Source: Cladorrhinum sp. PSN259 (lineage: Eukaryota > Ascomycota > Sordariomycetes > Sordariales > Podosporaceae). Taken from it: a stretch of DNA of 64,000 nucleotides. Numbering within the stretch: position 1 is the first letter of the stretch; every line of letters begins with the position of its first letter. The stretch covers positions 1 to 64,000 of the forward strand of contig MU867073.1 in NCBI GenBank assembly GCA_033725935.1, given 5' to 3'. The notes under the pieces are model-generated. The model was not told the DNA's origin, did no database searches, and saw only the letters and a program-made list of their open reading frames with translations. Below, piece by piece: positions 52,959 through 64,000 of this stretch. A program made the position numbers and the translations under genes.

Positions 52959-55900
52959 TTACACCGCCTCCTGTTCTGACACTGCTCCATTGCTATTGCT
53001 CCTCATTGCCAATTCCGCTGTCTGGCCATTCCCATTGACGCTCACCCCATTCCCATTCCCGTTCCCATTATCCTTCACATCCCCATTGGTACTGCTCGGA
53101 CTGCTTCCCTGCTGCTGTCCTTTCGTCAACCCCTTCCGGATCGCCAAAACGCTATCGACAATGACCGCATCGATACCCTCCTTGACTTGTTTCTATATTC
53201 ACATATTAGCGTCCGTGCCGTCGCCTTCAAAGGTCTAGCCAGAACAGTAAAAAAAAAATTAAAAAAATTATCACATACCTTGACCAACTCCTCCGAGTTA
53301 TTCTGCACGCCATAACTAACACAAACCAGACCCATCTGCTTGACAACCCTCACGAGTCTCGGGCTGTTCACAAAAGGCTCCGCGGCACTGACAATTCCCA
53401 ACAAATTCCACCTGCTGGCAAACCTAATAGCCTCCTGCAAACTACTAGCCCTGATATCACCCACGGGGCAGGTACCGGCGTCGGTCAGGAAGAGAATCGG
53501 AATATTCGGCTGCTTGAAGCTCAAGCAGAGACAAATATCCGGATTGAACGAGCTGAAAATGATGTGCCTGTTCCTTGCCAAGTCGTAAACCTTGGTGAGG
53601 ACGGTATCGCAGAATGAATTCAACTCGACGGCGTAGGTATCCATGTCGTGCTCCTCGCTCTCGTGAAGCATGGGATACTTCATTTCAATGTTGAATCCGA
53701 CAGACTCGGGCAGCTTGTGGAAGAGGTCCTCAAGGGTGGCGAAGGGTGCTTGGATAAAGTTGCCCCTGGAGTTGGCTTTGTACCCCTTTTCCATGAAATC
53801 GCGGGTGTGTTTCATGCGCTCCTCCATTGCGGTCTTGGAAGAAGTGAGGTTCTGATGATCCGGCCAGTCCATTGACATTGAGCGCTGGCGCGGGCCGGGA
53901 CTGTTGCTCCGGCGAGCCATTGCAAGTTGTTTGTGCTCGGGAGGGTTCTGGGAGGTGATGTGTCCCTTGCGAGACTTGTCAGGATTGATGTGCAAAAATT
54001 GTTCGAGGGTCAGAGTGTGAACCGGTGCGTCAAACCCAGTCTCGCTGACCAGAAAGTCGTGGTAGATGACCGGGACGTGGTCCTTGGTTAGCTGGACGTC
54101 AAACTCGACATAATTAGCCCCGAGATTGGCGGCAGCAATGAAAGACGGGACCGTATTCTCGCCGAGCTGGAGGGACCTATTGGAGGCAACATTCTTTCCC
54201 ATACCACGGTGGCCGATAACCATGGTTGAGGACAACTTCTTCCAATAGGTGTGCTCTGAGTTGACCTCCATGTTGGGATGGGAAAAGGGGGTGATGACAA
54301 GAAAGTTGAAGTTGACGGCTCCGATCACTTCGAAGTTGGCACCCATGATGGGCACACAAACATCTCCCTGAAGATTCATCCTCTTGGTCCCAATGGTAGG
54401 CCGCACGCTGGAGAGGAGAGCAACACCACGCCCGACTTTGTTCTTCTCGTTGCCCGAGTAGGTAGGAACAATGTCGAAGAAAAGCTTGACTTTGGAAACG
54501 TCGGTGGTGGTGAATAGTACCGGCTCCGTCGAGATGTTATCGTGAACTGGAAGGTCAATGATGGTTGGCTCGCCTTGCGCTCCTTGAGCCGACACAACAA
54601 TGCAGAGGGCGGTGTCCAACTGTGTGTTGTGTGCTTCAGCAAGAGGTACCTTGTCCAAGATGACGGCCTCGAGGTTTTTTCTCATATCCATTGATCCAAG
54701 ACTGACAAGTACCATACTCTCGTCCTTTAGATACCGATGGCCAAAAGATTTGACTGGGTCTGCGGGGCGGGCAGAGCCCTTGGACCGTTTGTTTTGGAAT
54801 GAGGCGACCTCATGGGCCACGGCTTCCGAGGCGGATCTCTCATCATCAGAGCTATTGCTGTTTGTATCATCCGCCACCTTGCTGTGCTCGGCAAGTAGCC
54901 GTGCAATTGGGAGGTGTCCCCTGAGCGCCGCATGCTCCCGCGGCGTCCATCCAGAGGAATCGGGCTTGTCCACATCTGCCCCAGATTCCACCAGTAATTT
55001 CGCAACGGACAGATGGCCATCCACTGCTGCGATGTGAAGAGGAGTCCATGCGAACGTGTTCTCTGTCAGGTTAGGATCTGCCTTCTGATCCATCGTGCCA
55101 TTCAACAACACCCTAGCGCATTCGTAGTGGCCAAACCTCGCAGCGATATGAAGGGCGGTTTCACCTGTCTTGTCCTGCCAATTTATATCCACCCCGGCAT
55201 TCACAAGCATCTCTACTATATGCTTAAAGTTAGATTTAGTCGCAATGGCCAGGACGGCGCTTGACTTGGAGATGGCCCGTCTCATCTCGGCCTTGTGGTC
55301 ATTTACACCCTTCCAGTTCTCACCCTGAAGAAGCGCTTTGGTCGTAAGAGAATGGCCACCGAGGACACTAAGATGAAGCGGTGCATTTCCATCCTTATCC
55401 TGCCATTCCGGGGCATCAATGCCATTCTCAACATTGAACTGGGCCCATTGCTGCATTTTGCTCATCAAAATCTGACAGACTACTACGAAGCCAAATTGAG
55501 CGGCGTAGTGCAGCGGCATGCGGCCAAACGAGTCTCTTGCGCTTAGTGCCATTCTCTGGTTTGGCCTGAGCTTCTCCAACAGATAGATGAGCATCTGTAC
55601 GGCTTCGTCATCCTTGCCTAGGAGATGAGGCTCCTTGAACGTACTGACACGCGGGGTTTGGAGAGGTGAGGCTGCTGGAGTGATGTAGTTCTGTGCATAC
55701 TGAATACCGGGAGGGAATGGAAACGAGTTCTCGCTCGAGTCTTTTTCGACTGTTTTCTCGGAGACTGTCCTTGTACGGCCGATGTGAATAACAAGCCTGT
55801 GGATAGAGTTTCGCCCGTTTATGTCATCGGGTTCGCTCAGAGAGGTGATGTGCTCAAGAAGGAAGGCGATCGACCGTTTTGAGCGTGCGGAAATGGACCG

Positions 55901-56712
55901 CTGAAGAAGGTTGAGGAGCATGCTTTGTGAAGCGGCGTCTGAGCTAATGAGGCTCCCCTCAGTTAGCCCATCCCTCAGAGCAAGTACATCGTCTTTTCGA
56001 ATAGCTTGTTCCAGCCTATCCAATGTCGTTTTGGGCACACTAAGCATTGCTTTCGCCGATGCCCGTCCTAGAGATCTCGCTGAGCGCTCGGGCTTTGCTT
56101 CCTCAGTCCTTTTTGAGTCCCCAAGCACCGAGAGCCACTTGTTGACCTCGGACAGGATGCGACTGATTTCGGCGTCCTTGGCAAACGGCCGCGGATCTAC
56201 CTTGGTTGAGAGATAACGGTGCTGGGCAATTGTGTCGGGAACCTTCTTGTCGAGCTTCTTGGTGATCTTGACAAAGCCACGCCGATTTATCTCTCCGAAC
56301 CACTGCAGATTTCGCAGTTGACTCCTGAGGTCGAGCAGAGCGCCCATGAGCTCCTCAATCTCGTCATCGTCAAGATTTGCAACAAAATCCGGTGTGGCGT
56401 CATATCTGTCCTGGAGCACCTTGAGCCTGCGGCAGGCCTCGGAGAACTTTTTGTTATAGAACGAGTCAACGTCCTCAAGGTTTCTGTCGAGCGCGAAAAA
56501 GAACTCGGCCAAGTCAACCTGTTCTCCAGCTTGAGCAGCAGCGGCGGCAGCCTTGATCAACTTTTTGAGTCCTTTGTAATCGATGTAAAAGGGTGCCCAT
56601 TCCGGGACTTGATTCCTTGGAAGACTAAGTACCAGCGTGAGTGTGGGTTCTCATTCATCCAAGGTACCGAGTCAGGGGCTCTGAGCAATACATACTTTTT
56701 CCCGAACTTCAT
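52959..56712 (-). CDS. gde1: Glycerophosphodiester phosphodiesterase GDE1 (SPX-ankyrin-GDPD)
   Basis: Three exons on the minus strand: 56712-56696 (17 nt), 56624-53279 and 53192-52959, giving 1198 aa. The tiny first exon encodes MKFGK plus two bases; splicing (GTATGT...CTTAG) yields MKFGKN-LPRNQVPEWAPFY, the canonical SPX start. SPX covers about 1-190 with lysines of the inositol pyrophosphate pocket (YKGLKKLIK). Ankyrin repeats run about 355-600 (DKTGETALHIAARFGHYECA, WTPLHIAAVDGHLSVAKLL). A beta-rich segment precedes the GDPD domain, which starts near 806: H811-R-G, GENTVPSFIAA, YVEFDVQLTKDHVPVIYHD. The catalytic His, Glu and Asp positions look intact, favouring GDE1 over the related PHO81/NUC-2 regulator. 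It cleaves glycerophosphocholine to glycerol-3-phosphate and choline and supplies phosphate; SPX suggests control by phosphate status. The C-terminal tail is Asn/Gly-rich (NGNGNGNG). Confidence 0.95.
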
Positions 56713-56999
56713 TCTGGACGGATAGTAATGTCAACAATACAATGACAATCGATTAAGCAAAAGGGAGTAGAGTTTTTTTTTAGGTTTGTTGTCAAGGTGG
56801 TGGCAGAAATATGTTGCGAGAGTGCCGAGGTAACGTAGCTGAAATTGACTTGTAATTAAAGCCTGATGATAAAGACGGTGAAGCTGCATTAGAAGCGTGA
56901 GAAGTAAGAAACGGTGTAGCGCGAAAGGACGTGTCCAGTGAAACAGATAGGACTGTGTGCATCCAACATAGATGCAACATATCAAGCAAGGAAACGTTT

Positions 57000-57038
<39 letters not shown>

Positions 57039-59252
57039 GGGAGGGGCGTTACGGAGACACAGGATATACATACAATGCGAGTAAGTGGCTTTTTTAAATG
57101 TGAACAAAGATCCAGTAATTGAGGATCAACCCAGGATGAGATGATGTAGATATTCAGTCAAACATTTGGGCACTTGATTCAAACATAAAGGAGGTGAGTC
57201 TGGCTGACAGGGGTCTTGGTTGTCCCAGTATGGTGGGAACCTCTAGACTACGGTCTGGCCAGCACGTTCTCAGCGGGGTGCAGCAGAAAGGATGGTCCCC
57301 GGATCGTGAACCCATCATAGAGGTTCTGCCCGGTGGACACTTGCAGAGTGACTTCACCGGCTTGGAAGTTGCATTCCCGCAGCAATCCGCATTCGAAAAT
57401 AGTCTGCCAAACATGCTTTCTTCACAGCCAGTAAGATGGACTGTGGCGGCGTGACGCAATCTGATTGGTCAATCGTTTTCATACAGCCCATCTTCTTCCG
57501 TCTAATCCCGCTGCAGGTGGTGATCACTAGGTTTCTTGGTGGCGGCCCCAAGACCTGACTTTCATAGATTACCACCCGTGGCAATTATCTAGGGTCTACT
57601 CGGGAATCAATGTTTTCTGGAGGTTGACGCTCATTAACAGGGACCTCGTGACTCGAACTCCCAGCTGTCCGCTAGCCCGACACCGTTAATCAGCCTAGTA
57701 GGGACGAAAAAGAAACCCGACAATCACTTTGACATGTCTCGTGACCCATTCCTACCCGCGCGCACGCGCCAGTGCCATGCAGATTTCCCCTGAAGTTCCT
57801 GTGAACTATCGGGTAACCCTGGGGTAATCCTCGATAGAAAGGAAAGGTGGGGGATCAGCAGCCAGCAAGACAGCGAGCTGCCAACATTACTACAGTAAAT
57901 GCAAGATAAGAAGAAACCCGGAAAATGTTCATTTTTCTTATCATGGTTCCCATGCAGGTTGAGTCACTTTTGCATTGACCTTGAACATACTTCCATCAAT
58001 CAGAACAAGATGGCCTCAAATCTGTCAAAATCGGAAATCATCGGTGGCACTATTATACCACTGCCCGACACACATAGGATATGCCAAGTCTCATCTTGAC
58101 CTGGCGGAAAGAAGTTCTAGAACTTTGTATCAGAGAGAAATAACTAACCTGGCTTCCTATTGTAAACGAGCACCCATCCAACAGCCTTCGCCTTCCCTTA
58201 ACCCGAGCGCGAGCTGATGAGTGGACAGTTTCAGCTTGTTCTACACGTATGGATGTCTGGAGACGAACCCATGAGATCTACGGCTCGGTGCGTCGATGAT
58301 GCAGCTAATGTACCCCCTGTTCCGCAAATCCACACCAACAACACGGAGCGCTTCCTTCAGTCTTCCCTTTCTGGGATGTCGTCTATCTTTTTCAGACTGT
58401 TTCTGTGCCCGATTTTTGCCCGAGAAAACCTCGTCAAATTCACAATTTTTCCCCATAAGAATCCGGAAATGACCTCGGGTTATGCAATGGGCCACATGAG
58501 ACATTGCGTGTTCCGACGGGATGGGACAGCGCTGATGATGGAGGATGACCTGCAGGAAGAGCCGCACTCTATTTGTGTCCTTCTTCACATCTCGCCATGT
58601 GTTCAAGTATGTATCACCCTCTCAAACGTGGGTTGCGGCACTCGAGGTGATTTCAAGCATCATCATCAAAACAAGAAACAAGTCGCATTATTCAACACCA
58701 TGGTCCTTGGTGGTGATCCTCAGCTGAGCCTAAATATCTCCAAGAAACAACAAATAAAAACTCGACACATTGTGTTTTTCCATCGCAAATCAGTTGAAGG
58801 CATGATTCTAAAGGACCGCATGTGTCCAGAACGTTGTACGGAGATCTGAAACACCATGACCAACTCGGCCAAGCGGCCGCCCAGGGACAGCGGACCGCAG
58901 GGCGGCAAGAGCATCTATGCCGTTTTCTCAACCCCGGATTCCATCCGTAAAGACAGCATGATCTACCCCAACACCCTGTTGTCCATCTCTCGGTTGCGAG
59001 ATCTTGTCGACGGCCCCTTGATCTACCCGCGACCCAAGAACGTGGGGTTACAACAATAACAACATGTGTCGGGCCCCACGCCCCTCCCCCTTTCCCGGGA
59101 ACTTTGCCTTCGGTGTTGGATAGGTGGAATTCTTACTCCGTACAATAGCTATCCCAAGTATTTCGTAGGACATGATGTGTATTTGTCTTGTTAAAGTCTA
59201 GCCTGGATCCTCCTTTTTTGCGCCTCATCTCGATCCATATGTGTACAACATC
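56713..59252. other. Divergent intergenic region, about 2.5 kb
   Basis: Between GDE1 (-) and the RGS gene (+); both promoters are here. It has a GT repeat at about 57003-57038 close to GDE1, a CCAAT-type sequence (GATTGGTCAAT) near 57462-57472 and several open frames on the plus strand (58217-58849, 210 codons; 58856-59059, 67 codons) without recognisable domains. These may be leader ORFs of the RGS mRNA or chance. Confidence 0.5.
57003..57038. repeat. GT dinucleotide microsatellite
   Basis: About 16-18 GT/TG units, with a variant at the start, about 300 bases upstream of the GDE1 start codon. Likely polymorphic. Confidence 0.9.
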
Positions 59253-60836
59253 ATGGCCGACTTTGAGCCCGTCCCTGCTTCCCAGGGAAAACTCCTGGAG
59301 GAGCTCTCCTTTGAGAACATCATCAAGAACAAGACAACTTCAGTAAGTGGTCACTGGTTTCTTACCTTACTCGTCACCACTGACACACCGTCGTCCAGCC
59401 ATGTTCTCTCGGGGATTTTATGGAATACCTATATCACATAGAACACAACGCCGAATGCCTTCAATTTTTTCTCTGGTACACTGACTACGTCCAACGATGG
59501 AGTCAACTCCTGCCTCGACAAAAGGCACTCTCGCCGGCATGGGACCCGGAAAAGGTTTCTTCTCTCAGTCACAACAACAATAACAACAACAACAACAACA
59601 AGGGGGCACAATTCATCACTTACAGTCACAAACGAGCGCGAAGTCTCAAAATGAACAAGATAATAAGCATCCTAGGCATGTCCTCCTCTGCCTTGCCGTC
59701 TTCTGAAATGGCTCAAGACCAGGCTCAAGACGACGTTGAATCACAACCTCACACCGGGAGAAAACACAGCAACAGCCTTTCCTCCGTCTTCTCCTCCTCT
59801 TCCAAGTCAACATTCACCAGATCCCATCGTAGTATCTCATCCGTCTCTACAAACACAACTTCCTCTCACAGCAGGATCCCATCACAATCACTACTCAGCC
59901 CTTCCTCTTCTATCCCTCCAAAACCAGACTGGAAACCATGTAAGTTTTTCTTTTTCTTTCTTCATTACAACTCTTTCCTAGGTTATTCTCCCAATTTATA
60001 GCTAACTTTTTCTTCTTCTTTTTTTTGGGTTAAAAGTCACGATCCCACCCCACCAAACAGAGCTCTCCCTCATCATCAGACACTACCTAACCTCCGCGCA
60101 AAGCTCCCCCCGTTTCTTATCCGTACTCTCCCCGCAAGACCAGCAATCCTGTCTCTTGGCATGTCAACACACCACACATCCCTCAGCTTTACTCCCCGCA
60201 TTCTTGACCTGCGAGAGCCTGTTACGAAATAACTCCCATCCTAATTTCATTAGATGGGCGGCACGGAGGAACGCTAACGGCTCGAGACTTTTGTGCTTGA
60301 AGTTGACCGCTGGGGTGTTGATATCGTTGGGATTGGTGGTCGATATCGTCTTGATACTGAGTTCCTTCAGCCCCCTACTGAGAGTGATTTGTCTGGGGCT
60401 CTGGTGGATCGGGCTGGCGATTGGTATTGCTGCTTGGAAAGGGGAGGCTTGCTTGTGGTTGGTTCTGGGGGAGAGACGACAAAAATGGGTTTGGGAGGAG
60501 GAGAATGAAAATAAGAAAGACGAGAAGAGGTTGAGTATTGTTAGTGGGAGTGGGAGTAGGAGTAGTGATGAGGGTCACGTAGTGGTGGAATTGGATGTGG
60601 ATGTCAAGTTCCAGACTTTTGGACCAAGGAATGATGAAGGAGCAGAAGAAAAATGGAATGGCAGAGAAATAAAAGGCTGGATGGAAAGGGTGTGGGATGA
60701 TACCGTGACTATCGAGGATAAAGGGGTGATGATGATGCAGGATCGGGTCGTGTTTTTCGCTGTGCTTTGGGGAGGTGTTCTGGCAACCGGGCTGACTGTT
60801 GGTTCGCTTTTCGTGCCGAGGGGTGACTTATTCTGA
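59253..60836 (+). CDS. RGS domain protein with C-terminal membrane helices
   Basis: Three exons: 59253-59342, 59399-59939 and 60037-60836, giving 476 aa. Introns are GTAAGT...CCAG (phase 0) and GTAAGT...AAAAG (phase 1, restoring a Phe codon). The RGS domain is split: residues about 14-65 (LLEELSFENIIKN then PCSLGDFMEYLYHIEHNAECLQ across the junction) and about 210-280 (TELSLIIRHYLTSAQ, LLPAFLTCESLLRNNSHPNF). Between them sits a Ser-rich insert with a poly-Asn tract. RGS proteins speed GTP hydrolysis on G-alpha subunits and thus damp signalling. Hydrophobic helices follow (about 295-320, 323-345) and another lies near the C-terminus (VVFFAVLWGGVLATGLTVGSLF). Fungal homologs with this plan act in conidiation, stress and virulence signalling; the role here is inferred. 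Confidence 0.85.
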
Positions 60837-61622
60837 GGATATGATGATGTAAACAGGGGAAGAAGCTCGTGTTTACGTTGTTTCTGGAGAATCTCACCTA
60901 AAGCAAGACCGTTTGGTTTGGGCGGATTTTCCTGGACCCGTTAGTGGGCAGATAAATATCCAGAGCGATATCATCAAGTTTGTTCTTGCGGCGATGCTCA
61001 ATGCCAACTGCCTTGTTTCAGAGGCCTCCAAGTTCAAGCTGAAGCGTAGTCCCACCCCGGAATCCTTCTTGACATGCCAAATACGCACGGGATATTACCA
61101 AGACTTCAACATCTCTAGGTCCGAGTCTCCCCTCTGCGTTACACGAATGTTTCCCCTCGGCCGAAAGGACCACCACCTTAAGTCCGAACTGACTAGTCAA
61201 AACAACGCCCTGTCTTTAACATCCGCTAATTACTTGATGATGTCCATCCCTTCGAGCCAACAACACTTCGCTTGCTTGAGTAAATACGCACTGACACATT
61301 TGTTGAGGGTTGTACATTACCTATGTTGGGGAGAAGGCACACCAAGTGTTGTTGGGGTTATCACCAAAATGTTGAGGGGGGGTTTCATGACTCCACGCAA
61401 ATCTGTTGTTGTTGTTGAGATTCATAGATCCGGAAATAACTAGATACACCAGAAAAGCCGATTTCCTTTTGCTGAATAAAAAATAAAAACAAAGGTTATA
61501 TAAATACCCCCATCTTTTCAGACCTCAACTTCACATTCCCATCCTAACCCATTCCTCACCTCCAAGTACCAAAGTAAACAAATCACAACACCACCAGCTC
61601 ATCAACCAAACATCACTCAAAC
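60837..61622. other. Intergenic region, no gene seen
   Basis: Downstream of the RGS gene and upstream of the GFA-type gene. A 176-codon plus-strand frame at 60913-61443 has no recognised motif and is not called. The final 120 bases form a clear core promoter and A/C-rich leader. Confidence 0.5.
61497..61506 (+). promoter_or_regulatory. TATA box of the GFA-type gene
   Basis: TATATAAATA lies 117-126 bases before the start codon at 61623, followed by a CA-rich leader (CAAACATCACTCAAACATG). Sequence and spacing fit a strong, possibly inducible core promoter. Confidence 0.65.
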
Positions 61623-62326
61623 ATGTCAACCACAACCCCTTCCTCCGATACTACCCCCACCTCTTCGGAAACCTACCAGGCCGGCTGCCACTGCGGCTAC
61701 ATCAAGTTCGACGTCACTTTATCTCCTCCTCTCCATCAGCAACAAGTCGTCGACTGCAGCTGCTCAATCTGTCGCAGAGCCGGATACCTTCTCGTCTGTG
61801 CGTTTATTCTTTTTTCCCTCGCTCGCTGTCTCTTTTCACACGTTTCCCCCCCTTCCCCTTCCCCTTCCCCCTGCTAGACTTGTTACTAAACACCCCAAAC
61901 AAATCCATTCAGACCCCCCTTACTCCCAAGTAACCTGGCACGACGACTCCCGCGCCCGCTGTGCCGCCTACCGCTTCAACACCAAAACCAAAGACCAGCT
62001 CTTCTGTCCCAAATGCGGCGTCAGCATCGCCATTGACTTTCGAGAGTCGCCGCTCCCGAGCTGGAGGAAGCACCACTACGGTATTAGTGTATGTTCATTA
62101 TTACCCTTGCCCCTTTCCCATACATAATGATACAAACCAAAAGCACCAAGAAAAATTTACTAAATGAGATCAACATATATAGGTCCGCACATTCAACAAC
62201 ATAGACCTCTCAACCCTCACCTACAAGAAGCTGGACGGAATCGGCGGCGTCCCGCCCCAGGGACAAGACCTCTCTGGCGTACAATGGGAAATCGATGAGG
62301 CGGAAAAGGCTGGACAAAAGCTCTAA
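61623..62326 (+). CDS. GFA/CENP-V domain zinc protein
   Basis: Three exons: 61623-61797, 61913-62088 and 62183-62326, giving 164 aa. Introns: GTGCGT...TTCAG with a TTACTAAAC branch region (restores a Tyr codon) and GTATGT...ATAG (phase 0). The protein has the Cys pattern of the glutathione-dependent formaldehyde-activating (GFA) fold: CHCG near residue 23, CSCSIC near 47-52 and FCPKCG near 90-95, which bind two zinc ions. The C-terminus has VRTFNNIDLSTL and ends in WEIDEAEKAGQKL. The founding enzyme condenses formaldehyde with glutathione, but most fungal members are of unknown activity. A preceding TATA box suggests regulated expression. Size is normal for the family. Confidence 0.9.
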
Positions 62327-64000
62327 ATAAGCACCCCCCTATGTCTCTGTTTTGTATATCTGGTCCTCAACTCGAACAAGCCCCCAAAAAAAATCGATCA
62401 AATGTTAGATAGGAGAGTCTACGGACCACATTGAACACGCCCCTCCCCCCTTCTCATTCTTCTTCAATTTCATAAGATTCAAATTAATATAAAAAAATCT
62501 TGCAAAACATTTCTACCGCCATGCCAGTAATAACAAACAAAAAGAACACAAAAAGTCCATGCACCCACCACCCATCATATCCAGATAGATCAGTTACAAT
62601 GTCTGTCACCCCTGAACCTCCCCTCCAAATTCCAAATTCCAAATATCATCGACTTCCTTCGCCTGCCAACCAAAGTTCGGGTAGAACCTCCCAAATAAAG
62701 CAAAGACAAGCTCCAAACAAGATGAGCAAGTTCAGCACCGTTGACTCTTGTTTATCCTGGATCACCCCAAAATAGTTCATCGATCCCAACTTCCTACCGA
62801 AAACCCAGAACCCAAACAAAGTTATAAAGCGGATGCATGTGTTTTTAATGATTCCTTTTCCATTTCGCCTGCAATCCCCCAAAACCATCATATTCCATAC
62901 AAAACAATCCTATACTTCCAAGGGCGCTAGTAGAACCCATGCTTGAGAAGCTATTCGGAGATCATTAGAAACCTAGTCTCTTGGTTTTATTTAATCCCCA
63001 CCTCTTCCATTTCTCCATTTCTATGCGCCTGGTAATGAGTCCAATTTCGCCAGTTAAGCTAAATCGCCATCGTTGCGGACGTCGAAGTGAACAATTGTGA
63101 AATTGCAATTCTGGAAGAGACTCCTCCGACAGAACAAGAGCTTCCAGGAAAGGGCGGATGTTCCGTGGCGCTTTATCGCTGACGCCGTGTCTCTTGCAAT
63201 CCAAATGGCTGACTGGAACTCTCCCGCCGGGCTGTTGATCCACTTGGGCATCTTGAGTGAGCGAAGGTCAAATGGCGCTGTCAAGATCCTCTCGAACTGG
63301 ATGATCTTGGTCAGAAGTAATTTTCCTCCCGAGCTCGAATCGAGTCCCAGGAACATCCGATTTGCAGCCGTTAATCCTTCCTGATTGTTGAGCCATTTAT
63401 CCTAGGTCTTCAACATGCGTACCAAACTCCCTTGCCGCAAGCAAATCTATCTTGTTGAGTCTTGCTCTCGTCTTCGGAGTCAGATTCTCGGATCATCAGC
63501 AAAGGTAAAACGGTCTGGATATCCTGCACCACTCGCGACAAGGCTGGCACAAGGCAAAAACTGGCGAGGAGAACCTTCTCCAATGTTGCTCAGTTCGCGG
63601 GCCACGTACTAATAAGCGCGGATGAACCATGCTCACGGAGTGCAATCCGGGCAAGGTAGATGACAGCGTGCGCTTCTGAATGGTTTTCGGTTTTGTCTGC
63701 TGTCGACTTGATTCCCGAGAATCTCTCCGTGCATGGCCTATTATGCTCGCCACCCCTTGATGATATTATACAGACAAAACATCTTCAACGGCGCACGCAA
63801 TTGAATGTTGGACCCAGCCAGATGCGGTTATGCCGAGTAGCCGTGCGAATCATGCCATCGATGCCAGTTCCTCTTCTCCTTGAGGTATCCAGACCAAACA
63901 ACGGCGGGAGCCGTGGAACAACCATGGAGTTGCGAGATGTTTTGACTTGTTGAGTGGTATGATCAAAACTTCTCGAATGGTGAGATAGCCCAACGCCTTC
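62327..64000. other. Right-end region, no intact gene recognised
   Basis: The first 600 bases are AT-rich 3' sequence with no features. From about 63050 the minus strand shows coding-like text in different frames (see the remnant at 63054-63480). No complete gene model with start, splice sites and stop could be built. A gene running off the right edge is possible. Confidence 0.5.
63054..63480 (-). pseudogene. Possible frameshifted coding remnant
   Basis: On the minus strand, one frame reads ARLNKIDLLAAREFGTHVED and stops at GGA TAA; the frame shifted by one base immediately continues KWLNNQEGLTAANRMFLGLD and stays open to a stop at 63054. Each part looks like ordinary protein text, so a one-base indel or an unrecognised splice site (an AG precedes the second frame) could separate them. 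No family was recognised. Further fragments with Cys pairs lie upstream near 63500-63650. Status is uncertain: decayed gene, sequencing error or chance. Confidence 0.25.

Noticed and set aside
52959..56712. Calling the SPX-ankyrin-GDPD protein PHO81/NUC-2
   Set aside because: The N-terminus (LPRNQVPEW) and intact GDPD residues (HRG, GENT, EFD) fit GDE1; PHO81-type proteins have a degenerate GDPD domain.
57620..57715. tRNA-like text on the minus strand (GAGTTCGAGTC preceded by a GGTGTCGGGCTAGCGGACA hairpin)
   Set aside because: The T-loop-like word is there, but the T stem does not pair well and no 7-bp acceptor stem closes around it. At most a decayed tRNA; not called.
58217..58849. 210-codon plus-strand frame
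   Set aside because: No recognisable domain and frames on the other strand are equally open; kept only as a possible leader ORF in the findings.
60913..61443. 176-codon plus-strand frame between RGS and GFA genes
   Set aside because: Protein text has no domain-like pattern, and the region is 3' UTR plus promoter of the neighbours.

Overview
The window is nuclear DNA of a filamentous ascomycete, most likely a Sordariomycete and possibly Sordariales. The order is inferred from general gene style and was not tested. The sequence shows short spliceosomal introns (about 50-115 nt) with GT-AG ends, CTAAC/TACTAAT-like branch sites, CT-rich leaders and roughly one gene per 3.5 kb. The protein families include fungal-type SPX-ankyrin-GDPD, Mug190-type C2, membrane RGS and TMEM135-like proteins. 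No operons, prophage, transposon or rDNA were seen.

Left part (1-20 kb): the first 94 bases are only C, probably a contig edge. Then come a basic coiled-coil protein with KEN boxes and a TPX2-like motif (+), a membrane-anchored carboxylesterase/lipase (+), a TMEM135-type membrane protein (-), a bHLH transcription factor (+), a Y-family DNA polymerase of the iota type (-) and a large disordered hypothetical protein (+).

Middle (20-41 kb): a Mug190-like SMP/C2 lipid-transfer protein (+), a proline-rich single-pass membrane protein (+), chaperonin subunit CCT3 (+, five exons), a PRKRIP1-like spliceosomal protein (-), a histidine-phosphatase (phosphoglycerate mutase) family protein (+) and a GH63-like glycosidase (-). 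The glycosidase gene has eight exons, including an apparent 3-nt microexon and a GC-AG intron.

Right part (41-64 kb): an assembly gap of 10 N inside long G and C runs, a large mitochondrial-looking protein (-) divergent from a DUF866 zinc protein (+), a peroxisomal half-ABC fatty acyl transporter (-), a WW protein with a prion-like tail (-), the glycerophosphodiesterase GDE1 (-), an RGS protein with membrane helices (+) and a GFA/CENP-V family protein (+). The last 1.7 kb holds no intact gene, only possible frameshifted coding remnants.

Most genes are housekeeping or signalling genes and do not form one pathway. Lipid handling recurs (carboxylesterase, Mug190, ABC transporter, GDE1, possibly the histidine phosphatase and TMEM135), but this is probably chance neighbourhood. 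No secondary-metabolite cluster or evident new system was found. The most notable signals are the microexon, the two GC-AG introns, the TPX2-like KEN-box protein and a 32-bp perfect palindrome. Exon boundaries were worked out by hand from splice motifs, reading phase and family conservation.
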